Positions 8,690 through 17,980 of a stretch of DNA of 64,000 nucleotides are shown here, one piece after another (the stretch's first letter is position 1; the number at the start of each line of letters is the position of its first letter). The translations under genes and the position numbers were made by a program. Source of the stretch: Delftia tsuruhatensis. GTDB taxonomy: Bacteria; Pseudomonadota; Gammaproteobacteria; Burkholderiales; Burkholderiaceae_C. The DNA is taken from contig NZ_LR813084.1 in the NCBI RefSeq assembly GCF_903815225.1, positions 2,646,501 through 2,710,500 on the forward strand. Reading direction: 5' to 3'. The notes beneath the pieces were generated by a model. That model had not been told where the DNA came from and made no database searches. It was given only the letters and a program-made list of their open reading frames with translations.

Positions 8690-8705
8690 CGGACAACTTT
8701 GTCCG
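8690..8705. promoter_or_regulatory. Likely TetR operator
   Basis: CGGACAA-CT-TTGTCCG has perfect 7-bp arms and lies 12 bases before the TetR start. A palindrome so close to the start of a TetR gene that heads an efflux operon is the expected autoregulatory operator. The assignment is by position and symmetry only. Confidence 0.65.
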
Positions 8706-8717
8706 ATAATTGCCCGC

Positions 8718-9266
8718 ATGACTTCCAAGAGACCCAGTGCCGATATCCGCCGCGCCCAGCTGCTGGACGCGGCCGATGCCGTGTTTTCCGAGCACGGCGT
8801 GACTGCGCCGCTGGACCTGGTGGTCGAGCGTGCCGAGGTCGGCCGCGCCACGCTGTACCGGCAGTTTCCCGACCGGCGCGCGCTGATGCTGGCGCTGCTG
8901 GAGCGCTCGCTGGACAACATGCGCATCGCGGCCGAGGCCATGGCCGAGGACGACGATGCCTTCTACAAGCTGCTGTCCCGTCTGGCCGAGCGCATCGCGG
9001 TTTCGGCCCCCATCACCGACTACTGGCGCACGGTGGAGCGCGGCGACGAGGTCATCGCCCAGGCCCGCGTTTCCATGTGGCAGATCTTTCGCCCGGCCAT
9101 GGACCGGGCCGTGGCCTGCGGCCAATGCCGCCAGCCGCTGACCCAGTCCGAGCTGTCCCTGGTCTTCGGCATGCTGGGCGCCTCGCTGCGCGGCGAGACG
9201 CCGCAGCAGCGACGCAGCCTGGCGCGCAAGGCCCTGCAGATCGTCTGGCAAGGCCTGAAGGCCTGA
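8718..9266 (+). CDS. TetR-family transcriptional regulator
   Basis: A 182-residue regulator with the TetR DNA-binding helices at residues about 10-55 (RRAQLLDAADAVFSEHGVT, then VVERAEVGRATLYRQFPDRRALM). The C-terminal part is a ligand-binding dimer domain. The start at 8718 gives a normal TetR N-terminus just after the palindromic site. It is separated from the MFS gene by a single base and heads the four-gene efflux operon. It probably represses the operon until a toxic substrate binds. Confidence 0.85.
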   Translation: MTSKRPSADIRRAQLLDAADAVFSEHGVTAPLDLVVERAEVGRATLYRQFPDRRALMLALLERSLDNMRIAAEAMAEDDDAFYKLLSRLAERIAVSAPITDYWRTVERGDEVIAQARVSMWQIFRPAMDRAVACGQCRQPLTQSELSLVFGMLGASLRGETPQQRRSLARKALQIVWQGLKA

Positions 9267-9267
9267 C

Positions 9268-11043
9268 ATGGCCACCACGCCCACTCCACCGGGGCCCGTG
9301 CTGCCCCCGTCGCCCCCCGTTGTCTACCTGAAGCCCCCGCCGGACTGGGAAGAGCACGAAAAGCCCAGCCTGCCGGGCTCGCCGTCGATGCCGCTGCACC
9401 AGCCGGCAGTGCGTGCCGCCTATGGCCTGATCGCCGTGCTGGTGGCGCTCACGGGCGGCCTGGGCAATGCCTTGTTCACCGCCAATCTGCCCACCATCCA
9501 GGGCCAGATGGGCCTGACCGCCACCGAGGCCGCCTGGCTGACCGGCGCCTATGTCATGCTCAACATGACGGCCAACCTGCTGGTCTACAAGTTCCGACAG
9601 CAGTTCGGCATGCGGCTGTTCGCCGAGATCGGCCTGGGCGTCTACGCCGTGCTGACGCTGCTGCACCTGGTGCTGGGCAGCTACGCCAGCCTGCTGATGC
9701 TGCGCGCGGCCAGCGGCCTGGCCGGGGCGACCTGCAGCACGCTGGGCACGCTCTACATGCTGCAGGCCGCGCCGCGCAAATACGTGCTCAAGATGCTGGT
9801 CATCGGCGTGGGCCTGGGCCAGATCGCCACGCCGCTGGCCTGGATCCTCTCGCCAGGCCTGCTGCTCAACAGCGAGTGGCACAACCTCTACCTGTTCGAG
9901 GCCGGCCTGGCGCTGATCTCCTTCGCCGGCGTGGTGGTTCTCAAGCTGCCGCCCGGCGTGCACATCCGCAGCTTCGAGCGGCTGGACTTCCTGACCTTCT
10001 TCCTCATGGTTCCGGGCATGGGCCTGCTGATCGCCGTGCTGGTGCAGGGCTACAACCGCTGGTGGCTGGACACGCCCTGGCTGGCCTGGATGCTGATCGG
10101 CGCCATCGTGCTGCTGAGCCTGGCGCTGTACATCGAGCACCACCGTCGCAATCCCATGCTGCAGACGCGCTGGTTCGTGCTGGCGCCCACGGTGCGCTTC
10201 GTCATCGGCGCGCTGCTGCTGCGCTTTCTGACGAGCGAGCAGACCTATGGCGTGATCGGCATGCAGCGCATGCTGGGCATGACGGTGGACCAGATGCAGC
10301 CGCTGTTCGTGGTCATCCTGCTGGGCACCATCGTGGGCATCGCGGTGTCGGCGCTGACCTTCGGGCTGGAGAACATGGGCCGGCAGATCGTGGGCTCCAT
10401 CGTGCTGTTCGCGCTGGCCGCATGGCTGGACCACAGCCGCACCAGCTTCGACCGGCCGCAGGACTTCTTCGGCAGCCAGTTCCTGATGGCCGTGGGCGCG
10501 GGCCTGTTCATGGGGCCGCTGATGCTGATCGGCGTGGTGCAGGGCCTGAAGTTCGGCGCGCACTACATGCTCACGGCCATCGTCACCATTTCCATGACCC
10601 AGGCCATGGGCGCGCTCATGGGCTCGGCCCTGCTGAGCACCTACCAGATGCACCGCGAGCATGTGTACTCGGCCGCCATCGTGGCCGGCGTCGATCCCAC
10701 CGATCCCATCGTGGCCGACCGCCTGCGCCAGCAGCAGCAAAGCCTGGCCCGCGTCATCACCGACCCGGCGCTACGCGCCGCCCAGGGCATGGCCCAGCTG
10801 GCCCAGGCGGCGCGGCGCGAGGCCCATGTGCGCGCCTACAACGACGTGTTCGCGCTCACGGCAGGCATTGCCGTGCTCTACCTGCTGTGGTCGCTGGCCC
10901 TGGCCGGTCGCGCGCGCCAGCGCGCCTTCGTGGAGCGCATGCGCGCCGCCGCGGCTGATGCATCGGCCATGCGCGGTACCGATGCCGCCGCCCCGCAGGA
11001 CGCACCGGGCCAGCCGCCCACCCAGCCGGTCGCCCGCGCCTGA
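9268..11043 (+). CDS. MFS efflux transporter, DHA2 (EmrB-like)
   Basis: A 591-residue, 14-helix drug:H+ antiporter-type MFS protein. The N-terminal 45 residues are Pro-rich and cytoplasmic, then the helices start with the DHA2-like segment ALFTANLPTIQGQMGL and TEAAWLTGAYVM. Residues about 475-540 form an unusual long charged insertion before the last helix, and the Ala/Pro-rich tail is about 40 residues. With the HlyD and NodT genes downstream it forms an EmrAB-TolC-type pump that expels a small molecule across both membranes. The substrate is unknown. Confidence 0.85.
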   Translation: MATTPTPPGPVLPPSPPVVYLKPPPDWEEHEKPSLPGSPSMPLHQPAVRAAYGLIAVLVALTGGLGNALFTANLPTIQGQMGLTATEAAWLTGAYVMLNMTANLLVYKFRQQFGMRLFAEIGLGVYAVLTLLHLVLGSYASLLMLRAASGLAGATCSTLGTLYMLQAAPRKYVLKMLVIGVGLGQIATPLAWILSPGLLLNSEWHNLYLFEAGLALISFAGVVVLKLPPGVHIRSFERLDFLTFFLMVPGMGLLIAVLVQGYNRWWLDTPWLAWMLIGAIVLLSLALYIEHHRRNPMLQTRWFVLAPTVRFVIGALLLRFLTSEQTYGVIGMQRMLGMTVDQMQPLFVVILLGTIVGIAVSALTFGLENMGRQIVGSIVLFALAAWLDHSRTSFDRPQDFFGSQFLMAVGAGLFMGPLMLIGVVQGLKFGAHYMLTAIVTISMTQAMGALMGSALLSTYQMHREHVYSAAIVAGVDPTDPIVADRLRQQQQSLARVITDPALRAAQGMAQLAQAARREAHVRAYNDVFALTAGIAVLYLLWSLALAGRARQRAFVERMRAAAADASAMRGTDAAAPQDAPGQPPTQPVARA

Positions 11044-11072
11044 AACCGTTCGCCCAGAGAAAAGACAACAAC

Positions 11073-12224
11073 ATGAGTGACTCCACAAATTCCGACGGCG
11101 GCACGGCCGCCACCGCTGCCTCGCCCGCAACGGCTCCTGCTGCGCCACCCACGGCGCCGTCCTCGCCTTCCCCCAAGCTCATCAAGCCCTCGCTGCGCAG
11201 CGTGCTGGTGATGGTCGCGGTCGCCCTGGCCGGCGTGCTGCTGGTGCTGCGCGCCTGGAACCTGTTCCCCTTCGCGGGCACCGTGGTGAGCACCGACAAC
11301 GCCTATGTGCGCGGCGCCGTCACCGTGCTCGCGCCCCAGGTCAGCGGCTATGTGACCGAGGTGCTGGTGCAGGACTACGAGAACGTCAAGGCCGGGCAGC
11401 CGCTGGTGCGCATCGATGCGCGCACCTACGAGGCCGCCGTGGCCCAGGCCGAGGCCCAGCTGGCCAATGCCCGTGCCCAACTGGCCAATGCCGACCAGAC
11501 CCAGGCCCAGAACCGCGCCACGCTGGGCGCCAGCCGCGCGGGCCTGGAGGCCGTGCAGGCCGAGGCCGACCGCGCCGGCGCCGAGCTGCAGCGCGTGCAG
11601 GCGCTGGCCGAGCGCGGCTCGGTCTCGCTCAACGAGCGCGACAAGGTGCGCGCCACGGCACGCCTGGCGTCCGCCAACGTGGCCAAGGCACGCGCCGACA
11701 TCGAAATCAATGCCGAGAAGATCAAGGCCACGACCGTGAACCGGGCCTCGCTCGAAGCCCAGGTGCAGATGGCCCAGGCCCAGTTGCGCCAGGCCCGCAT
11801 CAACCTGGACAACACCGTGGTGCATGCGCCCGGTGACGGCCAGGTCGGTGAGGCCGGCGTGCGCGTGGGGCAGTACGTGACGGCCGGCTCGCAACTGCTG
11901 TACGTGGTGCCCCGGCGGCTGTGGGTGGTGGCCAACTTCAAGGAAACGCAGACGGCCCGGGTGCGCATCGGCCAGTCCGTGCAGTTCAGCGTGGATGCGC
12001 TGGGCGGCGCGCGCCTGACGGGGCGCGTGCAGGAGATCGCACCGGCCACGGGCTCGGAGTTCAGCGTGCTCAAGGCCGACAACGCCACCGGCAACTTCAC
12101 CAAGGTCGTGCAGCGGCTGCCGGTCAAGATCGCCATCGACGAGGGCCAGGAACAGGCCGCCCGCCTGCGGGCCGGCATGTCGGTGGTGGTGCGCCTGGAT
12201 ACGGCGCAGGAGGCCCGGCCATGA
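11073..12224 (+). CDS. HlyD/EmrA-type membrane fusion protein
   Basis: A 383-residue adaptor. A Pro/Ala/Ser-rich cytoplasmic tail leads to one membrane helix (residues about 44-62), then a barrel-sandwich segment (DNAYVRGAVTVLAPQVSGYV, EVLVQDYENVKAGQPL) typical of EmrA. A long coiled-coil hairpin rich in Ala/Gln/Arg is at about 110-245. The second lipoyl half follows (NTVVHAPGDGQVGE). It bridges the MFS pump and the outer-membrane channel in the periplasm. It overlaps the NodT start (ATGA). Confidence 0.85.
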   Translation: MSDSTNSDGGTAATAASPATAPAAPPTAPSSPSPKLIKPSLRSVLVMVAVALAGVLLVLRAWNLFPFAGTVVSTDNAYVRGAVTVLAPQVSGYVTEVLVQDYENVKAGQPLVRIDARTYEAAVAQAEAQLANARAQLANADQTQAQNRATLGASRAGLEAVQAEADRAGAELQRVQALAERGSVSLNERDKVRATARLASANVAKARADIEINAEKIKATTVNRASLEAQVQMAQAQLRQARINLDNTVVHAPGDGQVGEAGVRVGQYVTAGSQLLYVVPRRLWVVANFKETQTARVRIGQSVQFSVDALGGARLTGRVQEIAPATGSEFSVLKADNATGNFTKVVQRLPVKIAIDEGQEQAARLRAGMSVVVRLDTAQEARP

Positions 12225-13633
12225 CCGCGCGTTCGCTGGCTGCAGCCCTGGCCTGCACGCTGGCGCTGGCCGGTTGCAGCGTGCCGCCACTGAGCCAGGC
12301 GCCCGATGCCGCACGGCCGGCCTTGCCCTCGCAATGGAGCGTGGCGGGGCAGGGGGCGCCAGCCCAGATTCAGGCTGCATGGTGGCAGGCCTTTGGCGAC
12401 CCCCTGCTCACGCGCTGGGTGGAACTGGCCCAGGCACGCAACGGCGATGTGCTGCTGGCCCTGTCGCGCGTGGACGAGGCGCGTGCCAACCTCGATGTGG
12501 CGGGCGCGGCCGGCCTGCCGCAGGTCTCGGCCACGGCGGGTGCTTCCACGGGGCGCAGCCTGGGCGCGCGCGGCCTCACGCATACACGCTCGGTGCAGCC
12601 CGGCCTGCAGGCCAGCTGGGAGCCCGACCTCTGGGGTCGCATCGCCCACCAGGAACAATCCGCCGCGCTGCGCCTGCAGGCCAGCGAGGCCGACCGCGAC
12701 GCCGTGGCCCTGTCCGTGGCCGCAACCACGGCCCAGGCCTATGTGGGCCTGCGCGCGCTGCAGCAGCAACTGGCGGTGGCACAGGCCACGGCCCGGTCGC
12801 GCCAGGATGCCCTGCGCCTGGCCGATGACCAGGTCAGCGTGGGCTACATCTCGCAGCTGCAGCGCACCCAGGCCCAGGCGGAACTGCAAAGCGTGCAGCA
12901 GGCCGTCGAGCAGCTCGAACTGTCGCTGGCGCGCCAGCGCACGGCCCTGCTGCTGCTGGCCGGCGGCGAGGGTGATGCCGACGCGGCCGCGCTCATGGCC
13001 GACAGCCAGGCGTCCGTGCAGGCGCTGCAGCTGCCGCAGGCGCCGGCCGCGGGCCTGCCCTCGGCCTTGCTGCAGCGCCGCCCCGATATCGCACGGGCCC
13101 AGCTGCAGCTGGCCGCCGCCGATGAAGCCATGGCGTTGCAGCGGGCGGCCTTCCTGCCCCAGGTCTCGCTGACGGCCAGCGCCGGCAGCCTGCTGGTCAA
13201 TGCGCTGCAATACCATCCGGCCACCGTCTGGGCGCTGGGCGGCAGCGTGCTGGCGCCGCTGTTCACGGGCGGGCGGCTGCAGGGCCAGTTCGATGCCGCC
13301 ACGGCCCAGCGCGACCAGGCGGCCCATGCCTACCGCAACGTGGTGCTCAAGGCCATGGCCGATGTGGAAAACGCCCTGGTCGGCACCCAGCGCCTGCAGT
13401 CGCAGTGGCAGCACGCCAGCGAGCGCGAAGCCGTGCTGCAGCGTTCCCTGGGCTTTGCCAGGGACCGCTACGAGGCCGGCTACGCCAGCTACCTGGAAGA
13501 GCTGGATGCCCAGCGCAATCTCTTTCAGGCACAGCAGGAGGTGATACGCCTGCGCCTGGGGCAGCTGGAAAATGCCATCGCGCTCTACCAGGCGCTGGGC
13601 GGCGGCTGGCAGGCCGCTGCCTCTGCGCCCTGA
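12221..13633 (+). CDS. NodT-family outer-membrane efflux lipoprotein
   Basis: A 470-residue TolC-like channel. The signal peptide ends in the lipobox LAGC with Cys19 as the lipidated residue. Two repeats of the outer-membrane efflux domain are visible, with the typical WWQAFGDPLL near the start, RRPDIARAQLQLAAADEA in the middle and YEAGYASYLEELDAQRNLF near the end. It completes the three-part pump. The gene is last in the operon and ends nine bases before the convergent ttrA stop, with no clear terminator between them. Confidence 0.85.
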   Translation: MTARSLAAALACTLALAGCSVPPLSQAPDAARPALPSQWSVAGQGAPAQIQAAWWQAFGDPLLTRWVELAQARNGDVLLALSRVDEARANLDVAGAAGLPQVSATAGASTGRSLGARGLTHTRSVQPGLQASWEPDLWGRIAHQEQSAALRLQASEADRDAVALSVAATTAQAYVGLRALQQQLAVAQATARSRQDALRLADDQVSVGYISQLQRTQAQAELQSVQQAVEQLELSLARQRTALLLLAGGEGDADAAALMADSQASVQALQLPQAPAAGLPSALLQRRPDIARAQLQLAAADEAMALQRAAFLPQVSLTASAGSLLVNALQYHPATVWALGGSVLAPLFTGGRLQGQFDAATAQRDQAAHAYRNVVLKAMADVENALVGTQRLQSQWQHASEREAVLQRSLGFARDRYEAGYASYLEELDAQRNLFQAQQEVIRLRLGQLENAIALYQALGGGWQAAASAP

Positions 13634-13642
13634 AGGCCCTGG

Positions 13643-16600
13643 TCAGATTTTCTCGATCCGCGCGGGCAGGCCCTGGCGCACGGCGGCGCCGGACACCCAG
13701 TCCACCCACACGTTCTTGCAGCCGGCCCGTGTCGGATCGGCAAAGCCCAGGTCGTTGAGGTTCACGCCGTTGGCGTGTTCGGCGTTGACGGCCATGGGCT
13801 GGCCATCGATGCTGTGCCGGCCCGCGCCCAGCTCCCGGTGTCCGTAGCCGTGCTCCATGGCCACCGTGCCCGGCATCACGCCGTCGCGCACCATGGCCAC
13901 GGCCGTCACCGCGCCGCCCGGCGTGCGGATGCGCACCGTGTCGCCGTTGGCGATGCCCAGCCGTTGCGCGTCCTCGCGGTGCAGGGAGACCGGGTTGTGC
14001 GGATGCACCTGGCGCAGCCGCGAGACCGCGATCGACATGGAGCTCATGAGGTTGGATTTGTACGAGGTCAGCAGCATCGGCCATTGGTCCTCGCCGAAAT
14101 GCGTGCGCATGGCGCTGCCGTCGGCCAGTCGCGCCGGATACCAGGTGGGGCAGCCGCTGTAGCGCTCGCCCGTCATGGCGTGGCGCATGCGGGCCAGCTC
14201 CTCGCTCCAGACCTGCAGTGCATGCGGATGGGCCTTGCGCACCTGGCCGTCCTTCCAGGCATCGTCGAGTCTGTCGAAGCGCCCGCCGCGTGTCAGCAGC
14301 ATGGCCACCTGGCGCCATTCGTCCTCCTTCAGACGCTGGCGCAGCGCGGGCACCAGGCGGTCCACGCCGGTGATGGCCATGTCGTCGTCGCTGGCCGCGG
14401 GCACGGCCTTGTCGCCGGCGAAGGCGACGTTGGCCAGCGCATGGATGAAGAAGTCCTCGGCCGAGTGCAGGGCCAGCGGCCGGCCCTGGGCATCCTTGAT
14501 GGCGCCTTCGCCAAAGCCCGGCAGGCCCAGCCTGGCGGCCACGGCGAACAGGAAGCTCTCCACATTCACGGGGCGGCCCTCGGCCGTGCGTGCCACGGCG
14601 GGCTCCACCACCGGCCAGCGCACGGTGGAGGTCTTGGCCACCACGTCGGCCCAGGGCGCCGAGATGCCCCAGCTTTCATAGGTCACGGTGTCGGGCACGA
14701 TGAAGTCGGCCAGCGCGCTGGTCTCGTTGATGAAGGGGTCGATGGAGACGATCAGCGGCAGCTTCTTCGGGTCCTTGAGATCGTCCACCAGCGCATTGCG
14801 AAAGCCGGCTATGCCGTAGACGGGATTGCTCATGTGGTTGATCCACACCTTGGCGCGATAGGGGTAGCCGGCCAGCGCGCTGGCCAGCATCTCGCTGGAC
14901 AGGCCGCCCACGGCCGGGTACCACGGGGCCTGGGCGGCGGGGTAGGCCTTGCTGTCCCCGGGCTGGCCCTCGCGCTTGCGCTGGAACTCCGCGCTTTTCT
15001 CGTAGGGCTGGCGGTGGCGCGACAGCGCCAGGCCGCGCGGCTTGGCCTTGCCGTCGAAGTTGGCGAAGTCATAGCGCGGGCCGGGGCCGAAGGGCCCGAA
15101 GGGGCCGGCGTCCAGCACCAGGCCGCCCTGCACGTTGAGGTTGCCCACCAGCGTGTTGAGCATGCTGATGGCGTAGGCGGTGTAAAAGCCCGAGCCGCTC
15201 ATGGTGCCGCCATGCGCATCGGCCACGGCGCGCTTGCCATGGCTGGTGAACTCGCGCGCCAGTGTCTCGATCTCGCCGCGCGCCACGCCGCACAGCGCGG
15301 CGTATTCATCCAGCGTCTTCAGGCTGGCCTGCTCATGCAGCTTGGCCAGGGAGGAGCAGACCGGCAGCTCGGGGGCCTGGTCCGCGCCTTCGGCCTTCAG
15401 GCCGGGCACGGCCACGCGGGTGCGCACCATCAGCTGTGCAGGCTCGGCCTGGGTGTGGGGCGCCAGGCTGCCGTCGGCGCGCTGCACCACGAACACGTCC
15501 TGGGCCGGCTTGCCCTCTTCGGCCGGTGCAGGCAGGGCCCAGCCCAGGTCCGCACCGCGCAGAAAGCTGCCATGGCGCGGGTGGCCGGGCTCGTTGACCA
15601 GCAGGTGCGTGGCATTGCTCCAGGACGCCTCACCCGCCGCCTGCATGGCGGCGGGGCCGGGCTGGGACAGGAAGACCGAGTCATAACGCGTCTCGTCCAG
15701 GATGACGCGGATCAGCGCCATGGCCAGGGCCAGGTCGCTGGCCGGCTTGACGGCCAGCCAGCGGTTGCCGCTGCCCGCAGCCAGGCTGGACGAGGTCGGC
15801 AGCACGGGAGAGACCACCACGTAGCGGAAACGGTTGTCCTCGCGCGAGCGGGCCTCGGCCAGCTCGCGGCCCTGGCGCTGGAAGGGGTTGCCGGACTGCG
15901 CAGGCGCCGCGCCGATGAACAGGCCGAAGCTGGCACGGCTCCAGTCGGGCTTGCCGTGCGGCATGCCGGGCAGGTCGCCCAGCGCCGCTGCCGCGCCCAC
16001 GCGGAAACTCTGGCCGCAGTAGGCGCCGTGGTTGCTGACGTTCACCGTGCCGAAGGCCGGCCCCGCGAAACGCCGCAGCAGCTGGGCGCGGCCTTCGTTG
16101 GAGGCGTCGGTCACCAGCAGCTGGTTGGCGCGCGGGCCGAACTCGGGGTTGTCCGCGTCCAGCGGTGTCCTGGTATCCCAGATGGCGCGCAGGCCCTCGA
16201 CCTGGCCTTCGCCGAACAGGTCACCGCCCTCGCAGACTTCCTGCACCAGCTGCTCGAAGGAAATGCGCTGCCAGCGGCCGCTGCCGCGCGGGCCCACGCG
16301 CTTGAGCGGGGTGAGCACGCGGTGCGGCGCACTCTGGTGCTCCAGCATGGACGAGCCGCGCGCGCAGGACGTAGCCCGGCCCTCCAGGCCCAGCTCCTTG
16401 CCCAGCCTGGCGTAGACCTCGCGCACGGGTTCTTCCATGGCGGCTGGCCGCGTGGTGGCCAACGGGTGGTAGGGGTTGCCTGCCACGCGCAGGATGCGGT
16501 TGCCGGCCGTATCGACACGCACGCGCACGCCGCACTGCGTCCAGCAGCCCAGGCAGCTGGAGGGGCTGACCACCTGGCCGGGCTGGGTGGAGAGCGCTCC

Positions 16601-16843
16601 TGTGGCCGGGTCGATGCGGAACTCCGGCGTCAGCGAATTGCCGCGCGTGGCGCTGGCCGTGGGCGTGCCCGAGGTGCCTGCCACCAGGCCCTTGGCGCCG
16701 CGCGCCAGCGTCTCGCCGTAGCCGGCCGCAAAGGCGGCCAGCCCACCGGCGGTGAGGCCACCGCGCAGCAGCAGGCGGCGGCGGGCGGCCTCGGCATCCA
16801 GCCGGTCTTCGGGAGCTTGGGGGAGTTTCTTCTTGTCGGTCAT
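13643..16843 (-). CDS. ttrA: Tetrathionate reductase catalytic subunit (TtrA-like)
   Basis: A 1066-residue molybdopterin oxidoreductase. A Tat-type signal (Arg21-Arg23, then LLLRGG and a hydrophobic stretch) precedes the [4Fe-4S] motif Cys97-x2-Cys100-x3-Cys104, with Cys160 as the likely fourth ligand. NHGAYCGQ offers a Cys to molybdenum, and the C-terminal MGD-binding domain is complete. The protein should fold in the cytoplasm and be exported. Gene order B-C-A on this strand matches ttrBCA of Salmonella, where the complex reduces tetrathionate to thiosulfate. A related sulfur or arsenic substrate cannot be excluded, since the DMSO-reductase family is broad. Confidence 0.75.
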   Translation of the reverse strand: MTDKKKLPQAPEDRLDAEAARRRLLLRGGLTAGGLAAFAAGYGETLARGAKGLVAGTSGTPTASATRGNSLTPEFRIDPATGALSTQPGQVVSPSSCLGCWTQCGVRVRVDTAGNRILRVAGNPYHPLATTRPAAMEEPVREVYARLGKELGLEGRATSCARGSSMLEHQSAPHRVLTPLKRVGPRGSGRWQRISFEQLVQEVCEGGDLFGEGQVEGLRAIWDTRTPLDADNPEFGPRANQLLVTDASNEGRAQLLRRFAGPAFGTVNVSNHGAYCGQSFRVGAAAALGDLPGMPHGKPDWSRASFGLFIGAAPAQSGNPFQRQGRELAEARSREDNRFRYVVVSPVLPTSSSLAAGSGNRWLAVKPASDLALAMALIRVILDETRYDSVFLSQPGPAAMQAAGEASWSNATHLLVNEPGHPRHGSFLRGADLGWALPAPAEEGKPAQDVFVVQRADGSLAPHTQAEPAQLMVRTRVAVPGLKAEGADQAPELPVCSSLAKLHEQASLKTLDEYAALCGVARGEIETLAREFTSHGKRAVADAHGGTMSGSGFYTAYAISMLNTLVGNLNVQGGLVLDAGPFGPFGPGPRYDFANFDGKAKPRGLALSRHRQPYEKSAEFQRKREGQPGDSKAYPAAQAPWYPAVGGLSSEMLASALAGYPYRAKVWINHMSNPVYGIAGFRNALVDDLKDPKKLPLIVSIDPFINETSALADFIVPDTVTYESWGISAPWADVVAKTSTVRWPVVEPAVARTAEGRPVNVESFLFAVAARLGLPGFGEGAIKDAQGRPLALHSAEDFFIHALANVAFAGDKAVPAASDDDMAITGVDRLVPALRQRLKEDEWRQVAMLLTRGGRFDRLDDAWKDGQVRKAHPHALQVWSEELARMRHAMTGERYSGCPTWYPARLADGSAMRTHFGEDQWPMLLTSYKSNLMSSMSIAVSRLRQVHPHNPVSLHREDAQRLGIANGDTVRIRTPGGAVTAVAMVRDGVMPGTVAMEHGYGHRELGAGRHSIDGQPMAVNAEHANGVNLNDLGFADPTRAGCKNVWVDWVSGAAVRQGLPARIEKI

Positions 16844-16920
16844 GGATTGCTTTCTGTGGCGCGGCCGGCAGGGGGGTGGGCCGCGCTCCGTGAATGGGGA
16901 GTGCCGTCAGGGCGGCGGTG

Positions 16921-17964
16921 TCAGACGGCGCGGGCCGATGCCGAGCGCGCGGGGAACAGCTCCAGCGCCCAGGTCGCCAGCGTCACCAGCGCAACGCACA
17001 GGCCGGCCACGCCCAGCATGCCCAGCAGGCCGTCGCCGCCCAGCGGCATGTGGTAGATGTACAGGCCCGCGCCGTACTTGGGCACGCCCTGCACACCCAT
17101 GAACAGGGCCCAGCGAAAGGCCCAGGCGGCGGCGGCCAGGCCCAGCCCCAGGGCCAGCGTGTAGCGCGGGCAGGCCATGCGCGTTGCGCCCTGGGCCAGC
17201 GCCCACAGCAAGGCGGCGCCCGCCACGGCCGAGCCCAGCATGCTCAGCCGCCAGACCGGGAACTGCTGCCACAGCTGCAGCGCTGCCTGGAAGGAGCGGC
17301 CCTGGCCCAGCCAGCCGGCAACGGTCCAGATCGCCACCATGGCCAGCAGGCACAGCGCCAGCGCCAGGCCCAGCACGCGCAGGGCCTGCAGGGCGCCGAC
17401 ATCGGGGCGTTGGCGGGCGGGCAGAAAGCGTGCCGTCACCAGCATGCAGCCCACGGTGGCCAGCCAGCCCGTGAGCGCCAGGTTCAGCGGCACCCACAGC
17501 GTGTTCCACAGCGGGCGCGAGCGCACGGCCATCAGCTCGGCGCCGGTATAGGCGGTGATGGTCAGTGCCGACACGGCCAGCAGCGGTGCCAGCCAGCGCA
17601 GCCACTGCGGCCGGCCCAGCCACCAGGCCAGCACGAAGGCCAGCGCCAGTCCCACGAAGACCGGCAGCAGCAGGGCGCCCACCGACATCCACGACCAGGG
17701 CGTGAAGTGCGCATAGAAATGCCAGAAGCGTGCGGGCTGGTGCAGGTCGGCCAGCAGCGACACGGGCGCCGCGATGGCGCTCACGGCCAGCACCAGCACG
17801 GCGGCAGGCAGCAGGCGCGCCATGGCGCTGGCGCGTGGTGCCCATGCGCAGGCGGCGGCCAGCAGGGCGGCGCCCGTGGCAATGCCGGCCAGGAAGAAGT
17901 ACTGCACGGCCCAGGGCAGCCAGGCCGATTCGTAGGCAGGGGTCAGGAGTTCGATGATCTGCAT
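16921..17964 (-). CDS. ttrC: NrfD/TtrC-type membrane quinol subunit
   Basis: A 347-residue integral membrane protein with about nine hydrophobic helices and no cytochrome motifs, as in the NrfD/PsrC/TtrC family. Typical features are the start VQYFFLAGIATGAALLA, WSWMSVGALLLPVF and the loop TAYTGAELMAVRSRPLWNTLW. It oxidises quinol and passes electrons to the ferredoxin-like TtrB and on to TtrA. It lies 16 bases after ttrB and 77 before ttrA in one operon. Confidence 0.75.
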   Translation of the reverse strand: MQIIELLTPAYESAWLPWAVQYFFLAGIATGAALLAAACAWAPRASAMARLLPAAVLVLAVSAIAAPVSLLADLHQPARFWHFYAHFTPWSWMSVGALLLPVFVGLALAFVLAWWLGRPQWLRWLAPLLAVSALTITAYTGAELMAVRSRPLWNTLWVPLNLALTGWLATVGCMLVTARFLPARQRPDVGALQALRVLGLALALCLLAMVAIWTVAGWLGQGRSFQAALQLWQQFPVWRLSMLGSAVAGAALLWALAQGATRMACPRYTLALGLGLAAAAWAFRWALFMGVQGVPKYGAGLYIYHMPLGGDGLLGMLGVAGLCVALVTLATWALELFPARSASARAV

Positions 17965-17980
17965 GCGATGGTCCTTGCGA

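Noticed and set aside
13775..17056. Plus-strand open frame of 1093 codons opposite ttrA
   Set aside because: Antisense to a molybdoenzyme with conserved motifs; the composition (His/Gly/Ala/Arg-rich) is typical of shadow frames.
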